Assembly (NCBI RefSeq): GCF_026262505.1
Contig: NC_067206.1
Location: forward strand, 37,709,660-37,773,659
DNA: 64,000 nt
DNA from: Trichomonas vaginalis G3
Taxonomy: Eukaryota; Parabasalia; Trichomonadida; Trichomonadidae
Direction: 5' to 3'
The translations under genes and the position numbers were made by a program. The notes below the pieces were generated by a model. It saw only the letters and a list, made by a program, of their open reading frames with translations. It made no database searches and was not told the origin of the DNA. Shown here piece by piece: positions 33,939-42,805 of the stretch. Within the stretch, counting starts at the first letter, position 1. Every line of letters begins with the position of its first letter.

Positions 33939-34032
33939 CATACAGGATAAAATTTAATGTTGTGAAGAAATAGTGTTTATCTCAGAAAAAATAAAGTTAG
34001 TTTTTATTTTATTTATTTTTTTATCCTGTATG
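33939..34032. promoter_or_regulatory. Divergent promoter pair with inverted TTTTATCCTGTATG
   Basis: The 14-bp motif TTTTATCCTGTATG occurs as a perfect inverted pair: 33939-33952 (minus orientation, 2 nt before ATG 33936) and 34019-34032 (plus, 11 nt before ATG 34044). Each copy points at its own gene. Shorter relatives precede other genes of the element: TTTTTATCCG before 40396, TTTTTATCTG before 41201, TTTTTTATCTA before 40693. The host TCA initiator is not apparent here. A core-promoter role is inference. Confidence 0.55.
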
Positions 34033-34043
34033 TAAGAACAGTA

Positions 34044-34871
34044 ATGTCAACATTAGAGAACACAACAACTGCTATCGTTCATGAAGCCATAAATGAAGAA
34101 TACGAATACATACAATATAACAAACAATTGAGACTCATTCGTTCAGTCAAAGATGATATGTATCAAATGCAAAGTATAATGAACGCTCTTCGTTCTACAA
34201 AGCAAGCATATCATTGGTTTGAAAACCAACAGGCAAAAGAACTTTTAGAAGAATTTCCTCATATGATTGCTTCCCTCGGAAAACCGAGGGAAGAGATTCC
34301 GTACGAAAATCGCAAGAATTTGGCACCTGGTTTGAAAGGTTATTATGTTCATAGACTTTTAGTAAATGCTGTAGCAATGTGGGCTTCACCTCGTTATGCT
34401 TGTTATATTTTCATGATGTTAGATGAACTATATAAAGCAGAACGTGGAGAGATGGAAAAGAAACTTCAAGCAAAAGATGAAGTCATTGAATCCAAAGACA
34501 AAAGCATACAGAAAAGAATACCACGTTCAGTACCAAAAGGAAAGGAAAAGAGTTATAAGTATATGATTTATACTGAAGAGTTGGAGAAAGAAGAAGATAG
34601 AGATATGGTTATGTTGCATTTAGTCAGAAGAAACAACAAAAGCTTTTACGACCTTGCTAAAATATATAAATCTGACAGAAACTGGTTCTATCGTGAAAAC
34701 TTACCGATTTCAATGACACCGAATGAGCAAATAAAAGAAATTGTCAAAAATACTCTTCCTCAAACACACTATGACATCAAAGGTTGCACAATACTTACCT
34801 TCAAAGAAGACTTAACATTACTGAAGGAAAAAATAACAGAATATTTCGATAACTTCAAAGAGGAAGAATGA
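34044..34871 (+). CDS. KilA-N domain protein
   Basis: This 275-residue protein has a KilA-N DNA-binding domain at about residues 45-128. It shows the W/F-rich TKQAYHWFENQQAKELLEE block and the diagnostic LKGYYVHRLLVNAVAMWASP (the 'G-YVHP-L---A-W-SP' signature) followed by YACYIFMMLDEL. A coiled Lys/Glu linker (130-160) leads to a C-terminal domain like the partner domain of viral Bro/MSV199-type proteins (KYMIYTEEL ... SDRNWFYRENLP). KilA-N proteins are common in large DNA viruses, phages and trichomonad mobile DNA, probably as regulators or nucleic-acid-binding factors. A perfect 9-bp hairpin (34271-34292) sits inside the domain coding region at ASLGKPREE. Confidence 0.85.
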   Translation: MSTLENTTTAIVHEAINEEYEYIQYNKQLRLIRSVKDDMYQMQSIMNALRSTKQAYHWFENQQAKELLEEFPHMIASLGKPREEIPYENRKNLAPGLKGYYVHRLLVNAVAMWASPRYACYIFMMLDELYKAERGEMEKKLQAKDEVIESKDKSIQKRIPRSVPKGKEKSYKYMIYTEELEKEEDRDMVMLHLVRRNNKSFYDLAKIYKSDRNWFYRENLPISMTPNEQIKEIVKNTLPQTHYDIKGCTILTFKEDLTLLKEKITEYFDNFKEEE

Positions 34872-34923
34872 AGTCACGACAACATTAACGAAGAAGTCAC
34901 GACAACATTAACGAAGAGAGAAT

Positions 34924-34959
34924 GAGGTGAAAAAACAGGTGATATCTCACCTCTTCACC
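34924..34959. terminator. Palindrome cluster between convergent genes (site e)
   Basis: GGTGATATCTCACC with flanking GAGGTGA and CTTCACC lies between the 3' ends of the KilA-N gene (34871) and the opposing ORF (34976). The 23-bp doublet at 34870-34915 precedes it. Confidence 0.45.
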
Positions 34960-34975
34960 AAAAATATATTTTTGG

Positions 34976-35449
34976 TTAAATAGCTTCAGGGTCAATTTCT
35001 TCAACCATTTCACTTCCTTCGTCAATGTCAATTGAAGCTTCTTCAACCTTTGGTAAGAACTTTTGTATAACATCTTTGTTCGTTATTGTCTTCAGAGATG
35101 AAGGATAATATTTCACAGATGTTTCACCCTTCTTATATTCTTTCTGTTCGGAAAGATTCATAGCAATACTGAAGAAGTCAATGTTGGAGTTCTTTATGAC
35201 AGTATAGTGTGTATCTTTGACATTCACGAAGAAACCCTTTTGTTTCAAAACTACTGCTAACTCTTGTGAAGTATAACGTTTGCGGTCAATGACGATAGCT
35301 AATGGTCTGACATACTGACCAAACTTAGATTCTTTCACAAACTTCTTGTTAAAGATAACATTAACGTTTGAAGCATTATTGAACTCATTCTTGATGGCAG
35401 TAGCGAGAGCATTGTATGAAAAGAACTTGCAATCTTGCATGTGTTTCAT
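34976..35449 (-). CDS. Maverick hypothetical protein (157 residues)
   Basis: The N-terminal part is mixed alpha/beta (YNALATAIKNEFNN, RPLAIVIDRKRYTSQELAVVL); the last 25 residues are acidic (VEEASIDIDEGSEMVEE). No family is recognised. ATG 35449 follows aatatttttattttA. It is divergent from the polymerase gene with a 92-bp AT-rich spacer and convergent with the KilA-N gene. Confidence 0.65.
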   Translation of the reverse strand: MKHMQDCKFFSYNALATAIKNEFNNASNVNVIFNKKFVKESKFGQYVRPLAIVIDRKRYTSQELAVVLKQKGFFVNVKDTHYTVIKNSNIDFFSIAMNLSEQKEYKKGETSVKYYPSSLKTITNKDVIQKFLPKVEEASIDIDEGSEMVEEIDPEAI

Positions 35450-35541
35450 TAAAATAAAAATATTAAATTATTTTGAAAAATAACTTAAAAAAAATCTAAT
35501 CTAATTTTTTCAAAAAATATTTTTTTTATTTCCTACTAAAG

Positions 35542-38500
35542 ATGTATCGGAAGTTGTCTAAGTTAGAACACTCGGAAATAAAACAACTTCTTACAGAAGC
35601 TAATATAGATGTTGCAAAGCATTACGCAACAAACAAAAAAGCACTCGCTGACTTCATTAAAGACTATAATGGTGCAATAAGTTATGATAGAATTCATGAG
35701 TTCATAAAGCCGCAACGCGGCGAGGACGAAGTCCATGCAAGAGCATTTCCTTTAAATGACATTGCTATTGACTTATATCATAGACGTTCAGTACCTCATG
35801 AAGTAAGAAGAGAGATGTTTGACATAACAAATGCAAACGTTGGTGAAACAAGAAGAGCTGTACCTCATGAAGTAAGAAGAGAGATGTTTGACATAACAAA
35901 TGCAAACGTTGGTGAAACACGAAAGAGAGATGACACACTGAAACAACAGAGAAGAGAGATGTTTAAAAGTGCTATAGAACAAGTTCGCAAAGCTAACGAT
36001 GTCATTCGTTCCATTGACGACAAACCAAAAGAAGGTGAGAGATGGTTAAAGAAAGATGAAGAGAATAGGAAGAGAAATGTGAAGTCAGGCAATAGACTCA
36101 TTGACTTTAACATCGAAGCTTTAGATGAACCAAACAGAGACTACTTACACAAACATTTCGGTAAGGTTTTCATGAGACTCTTAGAGAAAATTAAAATAAA
36201 CTCGCAACAGAGATGGATGGTATGTTATAAACTTGGTGGAAAGTATGAATGTTCTACGTTAAACCTCAATAATATTGGAACATTACTACATCAGCTCTTG
36301 AAGGAGAACTTTATATCAGAGATAGAAGCAAATGCTGCAGGTATTGTTGAAATGCACTATGACTTCTTCTTGACAAACATAAAGAATCTTACCGAAATAA
36401 AGATGTATGATTTAACAGAATATGAAGGCTTAACGATGTCAGATGTAAAGAAAGGCAAACCAAAAAAGAGACCATATAGAGATGAAAGCACACTGACAAA
36501 TGACCAGAAAGCCATTTTGGAAGCTCTTAAGCAAACAGGAAACCCAGCACTTATAGAAAGCTTTTGGAAAGATAATGGTGAAAAGAAGTTTTATAAGAAG
36601 AGAAGCGGTCAGTTCTGGAAGTATCTTTGCACATTACCTATAAATCTTGAACGCTACCAAATCTTCAATGAACTGAACAAAAGAACTGCAACACTTATGA
36701 CAGAGGACAATTGTTTCGTTTATGCTTGCATTCAGGCTGGAGTAAATGAAGAAACTATTGACCACATGAGAGAAGTCATTCGTGTTAGAGACTTTCCTCA
36801 AAGTAAAGTACAAGAAATTTCCGATTCAACAGGTATAGCATTTAATGTTACCATTGGTTATTTCAATGACTCAAGACATAATGAAATAAAGAGATATATA
36901 CCAAAAGAATGCGAAACTGTTAGAACTATTGACTTACTTCTTGTTGAAGACCACTACATGCTAAATGAAAGATTACCAATGACAACATACTTCATTCGAA
37001 ACTATATAGAAATCTTGAAGGAGTGTGGTGGAATGAACATTGAGAAACAGATGAAGATTTATACAAAGAGAGAAGATAAATATGTAGTTCGTTATGATAG
37101 AACAACACCGCTATGGGATGTTATGAAAACATTGTGGGAGTGCAAATATTTCGAACCTATTTCTTATGGAGAACTTTTCACATATACTACTGACTTATAT
37201 AAACAGAACCTTGCACCATTTAAAGATTTGACATATGCTCCAAAGTATTGTGTACAACTGAAGAAGAAAGCAGAGTCAAAAGAAGTAAATAAAGCTAAAT
37301 GTAAATTCATTCCTGAGCACGTTTTCTTTGCTGACTTTGAGTGTAGCACAGACGGCTTTCATAAAGCTTTTAACATCTGTTATGACAGTGAAGATGGTTC
37401 AGTGAGTGAAAGCATTTGGGGTCAAAACTGTGCAACAGAATTTTTGGAAAGACTTCCTGACAAGAGTTTAATATATTTCCACAACCTCAGTTATGACATA
37501 AACTTCATCTTAAGACACATGACAGAAGTGAAAGGAACTCCCATCATTAAAGGTTCACGAACAATGCAAATAACTGGTTTATATAAAGGACGGGCAATTA
37601 TTATAAAAGACTCTTACAGTGTTATAAATAAGAAGCTTAAACTATTTCCTGCTATGTTTAACTTACAAACAGGACCGAAAGAAGTATTTCCATATAACTA
37701 CTACAGCAGTGTTTTGTTAGCAAATGACAACAGAACTGGTGTCATTTCTGAAGCATGTAAGTTTATCCATGATGCAGATACATTCATGAAAACATAGATT
37801 CCATCAAAGGTTGCAGAATAGATGAAAACCACTTCGACTTAGAAAAATATAGCACGTTTTACTGCAAACAAGATGTAAGAATTTTAAGAGAAGGTTTTGT
37901 AAAGTTCCGCAATGACTTATTGAAAGAGTTTGATTTAAACGTTTATGACTACGTTAGTATTTGTTCTATTGCTAACAAATTGTTTGAGAACAGAGTATAC
38001 TTCCCGAATGGAAATCTTTATGACCTCTCAAATAAACCAAGAGAATTTATTTCGAGATGCATTCAAGGTGGAAGATGTATGTTGTCAGATAACATGAAAC
38101 AAAAGAGCAAAAAGAAACTCATTGCTGACTTCGACACTGTTTCATTATATCCTTCAGCTATAGCAAGACTTTATACTTTAGAAGGTATTCCAAAAGTATT
38201 GAAGGAAGAAATGTTAAGCACAGAGTATCTCATGAGACATTTATTCGATGATGACCAAAAGGAACCCATTGGTGAAAAGTTTATGTCTGGCTTCTTTGTT
38301 CTCATTAAGATAACAGAGATTGGTATACCCAGACACTTTCATTTAATAGTTTGCGACCCTGAACTAAATCCAGAACTTAACGTTCCAAGAAGTTCAAACA
38401 CTTGCTGTCTCATGTATGTTGACCATATAACATTACAAGACCTCATAAAATATCAAGGTGTCAAATGTGAAGTGTTGCAAGGATACTATTACGATGGAAA

Positions 38501-39391
38501 CAGAGATATGAGAATAAGAGATGAAGTAAAGAAGTTGTTTGAGTTAAGGTTAAAGTATAAGAAAGAAGGAAACCCCTTACAAGAAATTATAAAACTCATT
38601 CTGAACAGCATTTATGGCAAAACTATTCTATCTCCTATTGAGTCAAAAATAACCATAGTAAATGACAAAGATGCTATAAGATATGCTATAAGAAATTACA
38701 ACCATATAGTGAAGTTCGAAGGTTTTGGATGGTTCAGATAAAACTATTTTCAAGCTAACGAAAAGCATTTGCAGACACTTTAACTTCTGTCCACTTGGTG
38801 TTAATATTCTGTCTATGTCAAAAACGTATTATGAATGAAGTATTCTGTACTGCTGAAGATATGGGTCTTCAAATCTTTTACCAGGATACCGACAGTATGC
38901 ACTTATATAATGAAGACATACCAAAGCTTGCAGCAGAGTTTAAGAAGAGATATGGTCGCGAACTTATAGGAAAGAACCTTGGTCAATTTCATAGCGACTT
39001 TGCAGAAATAACACCTGGAAAACAAAGTTTAGCTTATAAAAGTATTTTCTGTGGAAAGAAGACCTACATAGACTTACTCACTAACGATTTAAATGAAGTT
39101 GCATTTCACTGCAGAATGAAAGGCGTGAAGCAAGATGTTATTGCTTTAACCGCTAATGAAATGTTTCCTGAAGCTATACAATGCTATTACAATGAAGATA
39201 AGAACATTCACATACCTGTTGGAACATATGACAAAGACTCTGAGTTCAGTTTAATGAAACTTTACAAAGCACTTTATGATGGTCAAGAGATTGCATTCGA
39301 CTTATGTAAGTCATGTCAACCTTGCTTTGCTGAAAAGTTCAACTTTTCAATAACGACTAAAACAAGCTTTATTCGTAAGTTGAAGTTCTGA
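35542..39391 (+). pseudogene. Protein-primed DNA polymerase B (three frameshifts)
   Basis: The locus spans about 1283 codons, the expected size for a Maverick PolB. Exo I (FADFECS, D and E codons at 37333 and 37339) and Exo II (FHNLSYDINF, 37477-37506) are in the first frame. Motif A (DFDTVSLYPS, 38127-38156) and motif B (KLILNSIYGK, 38591-38620) are in the second. Motif C (YQDTDSMHL, near 38880-38905) and the KTY block are in the last. Frame changes occur at the A-run near 37787-37792, near 38720-38737, and at A5 near 38819-38825. An upstream region (residues about 385-475) resembles an OTU-type Cys/His module. A 69-bp in-frame tandem duplication lies at 35791-35928, and a hairpin cassette at 35709-35734. 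All catalytic motifs remain, so base errors or very recent inactivation are likely. Confidence 0.92.
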
Positions 39392-39505
39392 GGTCATGGG
39401 CTTCGCCCTTGCCGCTAGCGGCTTATTTTTGTCAGCAATGAGGTCATGAATGAGGTCATGGGCTTCGCCCTTGCCGCTAGCGGCTTATTTTTGTCAGCAA
39501 TGAGG
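39389..39505. repeat. Duplicated GC-rich hairpin cassette (62-bp period)
   Basis: Two copies (39389-39450 and from 39451) each contain GGGC-TTC-GCCC and GCCGC-TA-GCGGC hairpins followed by ttatttttgtcagcaatgaggtcat. They lie between the polymerase stop and the convergent capsid-like gene. Read on the minus strand, they match the cassettes found inside coding sequences at 27285, 35709 and 40906. Confidence 0.85.
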
Positions 39506-39538
39506 TCATTCGTGATAAAAATAAAGCTAGCGTAGATT

Positions 39539-40396
39539 TTACAATACTGCGATGGTAGAGTTTAAGAGTTGTGCTTCAATGTAGAGACAGTCCTTATGGT
39601 CTGGAGGTAAGAACACTGGACATTTATGGTCATGAGTGGAGAACATGTCTATCCAAAACTCACGATTGAAGCCAGTTAATTTATAGTATTTAGGGTTAGG
39701 AAGTGGTGAAGTTCTTGTATGACCAATGAACTCATTTTCAACGCCTTTGGCTATATTAGAGTAAAGTATTGCTTGCTTTCTATCCCAAATGCCAGGTGTT
39801 ACAATCTTTGAAAATTCATTTTTCCTCGGAAGCATTGCATCATAATTGAAAACATTCTTAAAATCATCACTTGGTTCGGAGATTTGAAATCTTATACGTA
39901 ATGGATTTTCTTTCTTTTTAGCGACTTCATTGAATGGTGAGAATACAATGAATTGACAGTCATGTGTTCCATCTTCATTTTCATTAAATTCATAATGAAA
40001 GTCTATAAGTTGTGGCTGACTACCTTCTTCCTTCAGTTGTGCAAGAAACTCACGTAAAGGCTGTAAAGTTTGTACTTCAATATTGAACTTTTTCTCGAAC
40101 ATCTCATTAAATGAAATCATACATTGCAACAATGTTGTATCGTCTTTAAAGTATTTGTATATGTGAATGTTTTGGGCGCTTAAAGACTGTTCGTCATTTT
40201 CTATCTCGACTTGAAGTATAAAGTCAACCTTTCTGAAAGCACGTGTTATATACATAGATGTTATGCCAATGTACTTCTCTTCATTTATGTTCACAATCCA
40301 GTCTGTTGGAAACTTAAACGTTACTCTGTTCCCCTTTATTTTGACGTCAGGGTTTTCACTACTGAACGCAACAGATAAAGGTATTTGTCTATACAT
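39539..40396 (-). CDS. Putative minor capsid protein 2
   Basis: This 285-residue, beta-rich protein has segments VTFKFPTDWIVNINEEKYIG (residues about 25-44), KYFKDDTTLLQCMISFNEMF and a C-terminal ILYSNIAKGVENEFIGHTR and GFNREFWIDMF. Layout, size and position next to the major capsid candidate fit the single-jelly-roll minor capsid (penton) class of Polintons, though no diagnostic residue can be named. ATG 40396 follows ggtttatttttatccgaatta, a good copy of the element's promoter-like motif. It is convergent with the polymerase. Confidence 0.45.
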   Translation of the reverse strand: MYRQIPLSVAFSSENPDVKIKGNRVTFKFPTDWIVNINEEKYIGITSMYITRAFRKVDFILQVEIENDEQSLSAQNIHIYKYFKDDTTLLQCMISFNEMFEKKFNIEVQTLQPLREFLAQLKEEGSQPQLIDFHYEFNENEDGTHDCQFIVFSPFNEVAKKKENPLRIRFQISEPSDDFKNVFNYDAMLPRKNEFSKIVTPGIWDRKQAILYSNIAKGVENEFIGHTRTSPLPNPKYYKLTGFNREFWIDMFSTHDHKCPVFLPPDHKDCLYIEAQLLNSTIAVL

Positions 40397-40420
40397 TTAA
40401 TTCGGATAAAAATAAACCAT

Positions 40421-40693
40421 TTACTCTTTCTTTGCTTCAGCTTCCTTTGCTTTTTGTTCTTCCTTTGCTTTTGCTTCTTCTCTAGCTTTCTTTGCCAGCA
40501 AACGTGGGTTCTTCTGTCTTCCAGCAGCTAATGCAGCTAGTTGTTTTTCACTAAGTTTTCTCTTTGGTCTCTCTGGCTTTTGTTCTGGTTTTTGTTCCTT
40601 CAGTTCGGATAAAATTTGTTCACGAATTTCTTTCTTCAATGCTTCAACATCTATGACCCCTTGGGTCTTGTCCGTAGGATTTGACTGAGTCAT
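40421..40693 (-). CDS. Small charged Maverick protein (90 residues)
   Basis: It has an acidic N-terminal half, then PKRKLSEKQLAALAAGRQKN and an Ala/Lys/Glu-rich C-terminal helix. The LSEKQLAALAAGR block recurs in small basic proteins of many DNA viruses and mobile elements. A DNA-binding or condensing role is a guess. ATG 40693 follows gttttttatctacagtcaa. It is 24 bp upstream of, and co-oriented with, the minor capsid 2 gene, and divergent from the next ORF. Confidence 0.65.
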   Translation of the reverse strand: MTQSNPTDKTQGVIDVEALKKEIREQILSELKEQKPEQKPERPKRKLSEKQLAALAAGRQKNPRLLAKKAREEAKAKEEQKAKEAEAKKE

Positions 40694-40738
40694 TTGACTG
40701 TAGATAAAAAACTAAATTAAAACTTTAACCGATGTAAA

Positions 40739-41173
40739 ATGAGCTTGTCAAAATCAGAACGAGAGTCTATTATATTAAATGACGCCAGAGGAATACAACA
40801 TCCTTTCTATTATGTAAGTCAGAGTAAAGATGGTAAAATATATGTAAGAAAAAGAAAGGTTCCATTAGCGAATACAGAGAGCGACAACATTAAGGTGCAT
40901 GGCAAGGGCGAAGCCCACGAAGCCCATATAAAACCTTCTGTACAAACTGAGCCACCAATAGAACAAGAAGAAAAGAAGCCAGATGTACTTTCAATAACGA
41001 ACCAAGAGCTTATTGCAAAGTTCGTGAATTTCATTGAAAAGCAAACCGAGTCAAAGAACCCTGACCCACCAGTGAAAGAAGTTGAGACAAAAGAGAATGT
41101 ACAGTTCATTGAAAATGTCAAGAAACAACTTCCACCACGAATACCAAGAAGAAGAGTGAGAATAATGAAGTAA
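40739..41173 (+). CDS. Maverick hypothetical protein (144 residues)
   Basis: The N-terminal 40 residues resemble the short 'FYYVSQSKDGKIYVRKRKVP' module also seen, in weaker form, at the start of the 78-residue ORF at 43313 (FYIHTMKDGRVQFRKIKQP). This suggests two related virion or DNA-associated proteins. The middle is Glu/Pro-rich and the C-terminus basic (PPRIPRRRVRIMK). A GGGCGAAGCCC mini-hairpin (40906-40916) codes for the GKGEAHEAH stretch. A CTTTAAC motif precedes ATG as for the integrase. Confidence 0.65.
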   Translation: MSLSKSERESIILNDARGIQHPFYYVSQSKDGKIYVRKRKVPLANTESDNIKVHGKGEAHEAHIKPSVQTEPPIEQEEKKPDVLSITNQELIAKFVNFIEKQTESKNPDPPVKEVETKENVQFIENVKKQLPPRIPRRRVRIMK

Positions 41174-41200
41174 ATAGATATTTTTATCTGAAGTAAATAC

Positions 41201-42775
41201 ATGCAGAACGAACAGTTAAACGAATTTACTCCAGCAGAGCATATTCATCAGATTCGCTCATATTTCGATATCATAGACAATGCAGTTCAAATTGGTGACA
41301 CTAATAGAAAATATTCTGACGCAAAGATTCCATCACAACCTGGAACTGCTAAAGATAACACATGGGTAACATTCAATCTCTCACCTCCTGGTGAAAATAT
41401 GTTGGACCTTTACAATACATTCATTACGTATAAAATGGAAGGTCAATTTATTGTAGATAAAGAAATTGGTTCAGGTTCCAATAAAACAAACCCACCAGGA
41501 TTTTGGATTGGTTTCGATGACGCTTTCTATGCAGTTGCTGGATATCAAATCCTTGCAAATGGTCGTATCGTATATTCTCAAGACAACGCAAGAGAAGAAG
41601 CATATATAACTTCAAACTCACAAACTACCGAACAAATAAAGAAAGTAGATGTTTTCTCAAAGACTCGACATGAAGATGTATGGAGTCATTCGGGAACATG
41701 CAGAACAGGACAAATTGTTAGTGGTCCAATTACAGCAGGAAAATCATTTGATTTTAAGCTTCGTTTAAGAATTCCTGTTAGAAGATTCCTTCCATTAGAA
41801 GCTATTCGATTTATTCCAGCTTTTGCAGGAAACATTCAGCTTAAAGTAAAGTTCAGTAGCGACGCCTTACAATGCACATCTATATCTGTAAATGATATCA
41901 TTGCTTTCAATCCAACTCTTAAAGTTGCATTTGCTTCAGATTCAAATCCACCGACAAATAAATTTGTTCCATGGAATGAACCATTCACTATGATAACGAA
42001 GGCAGTAGAAGCTAGTGGAACAGTTACTATTACAACTGTAACCCAGCAACTATTTCGAACAAAGATGGATTTTAATGAATGTTTCATTCATCCAAAGTCA
42101 TTCTCTTTAGACCCTAACATTTATACAGAACTTGTAGAACATTATACAAACGAGGCTTTATGTTTTCCTGTTAAAGTTATGGATTGGATTCCTATGGACG
42201 GTTCATTCTCAAAGAATACAGATAGTTCAAGTGCAACATTTACAGCAGCTTATACGCCTATTAATGTTAAAAGTATTTGGGCACTATTTAGAAAGAAAGA
42301 CAACTATTATGTTAATTTTGAGAACCCTAAGTTTAAATATCTTCAGCTTTCCATGGGAGCTTATGGAAATATGCCTGCAGAACCTGAAAAATCATATGGA
42401 CCTGTATTTTATGAAATGGTTGCGAACGCTTGCAATACAAACAATGATATGATAGGATTTAATGAAGATGTTATGAGGTCATTGGTGGATGATGGTAGTG
42501 TGGAACATAAATGGGATAGCTATGACAACACACATTTCTTATGTGGTTTTCCAACAGAAGTGGACTTTTGCTTCCAACAAGGTCAAACATCTACTGCTCC
42601 AATAACATACAAATTGTCTGTTAAAGGACCTATTGAACTAGCAACTGAAAACGTACCAAAGCCACTTATTGGATTTATGAGGGATTGTTGCTTTGCAATA
42701 CAAGTAAGACAGTCAGGCATACCAATAATAAGACTTGACGACTATAACTTAGCCACGGACGACAGTGAGGAATAA
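41201..42775 (+). CDS. Putative major capsid protein (double jelly-roll type)
   Basis: This 524-residue, beta-rich protein lies in the capsid gene cluster. Segments typical of Polinton/virophage major capsids include WVTFNLSPPGENMLDLYNTF (first strands), FDFKLRLRIPVRRFLPLEAI followed by FAGNIQLKVKFS (end of first jelly roll), FVPWNEPF, a second-half strand series around IYTELVEHYTNEALCFPVKV, and YLQLSMGAYGNMPAEP. Size and composition match the family; there is no catalytic residue to check. The start follows TTTTTATCTG. It should form the trimeric capsomers of an icosahedral particle. Downstream are three small ORFs in the same direction. Confidence 0.75.
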   Translation: MQNEQLNEFTPAEHIHQIRSYFDIIDNAVQIGDTNRKYSDAKIPSQPGTAKDNTWVTFNLSPPGENMLDLYNTFITYKMEGQFIVDKEIGSGSNKTNPPGFWIGFDDAFYAVAGYQILANGRIVYSQDNAREEAYITSNSQTTEQIKKVDVFSKTRHEDVWSHSGTCRTGQIVSGPITAGKSFDFKLRLRIPVRRFLPLEAIRFIPAFAGNIQLKVKFSSDALQCTSISVNDIIAFNPTLKVAFASDSNPPTNKFVPWNEPFTMITKAVEASGTVTITTVTQQLFRTKMDFNECFIHPKSFSLDPNIYTELVEHYTNEALCFPVKVMDWIPMDGSFSKNTDSSSATFTAAYTPINVKSIWALFRKKDNYYVNFENPKFKYLQLSMGAYGNMPAEPEKSYGPVFYEMVANACNTNNDMIGFNEDVMRSLVDDGSVEHKWDSYDNTHFLCGFPTEVDFCFQQGQTSTAPITYKLSVKGPIELATENVPKPLIGFMRDCCFAIQVRQSGIPIIRLDDYNLATDDSEE

Positions 42776-42805
42776 AGGATGAACGTTTATTTTTAAAGCT
42801 TATAA

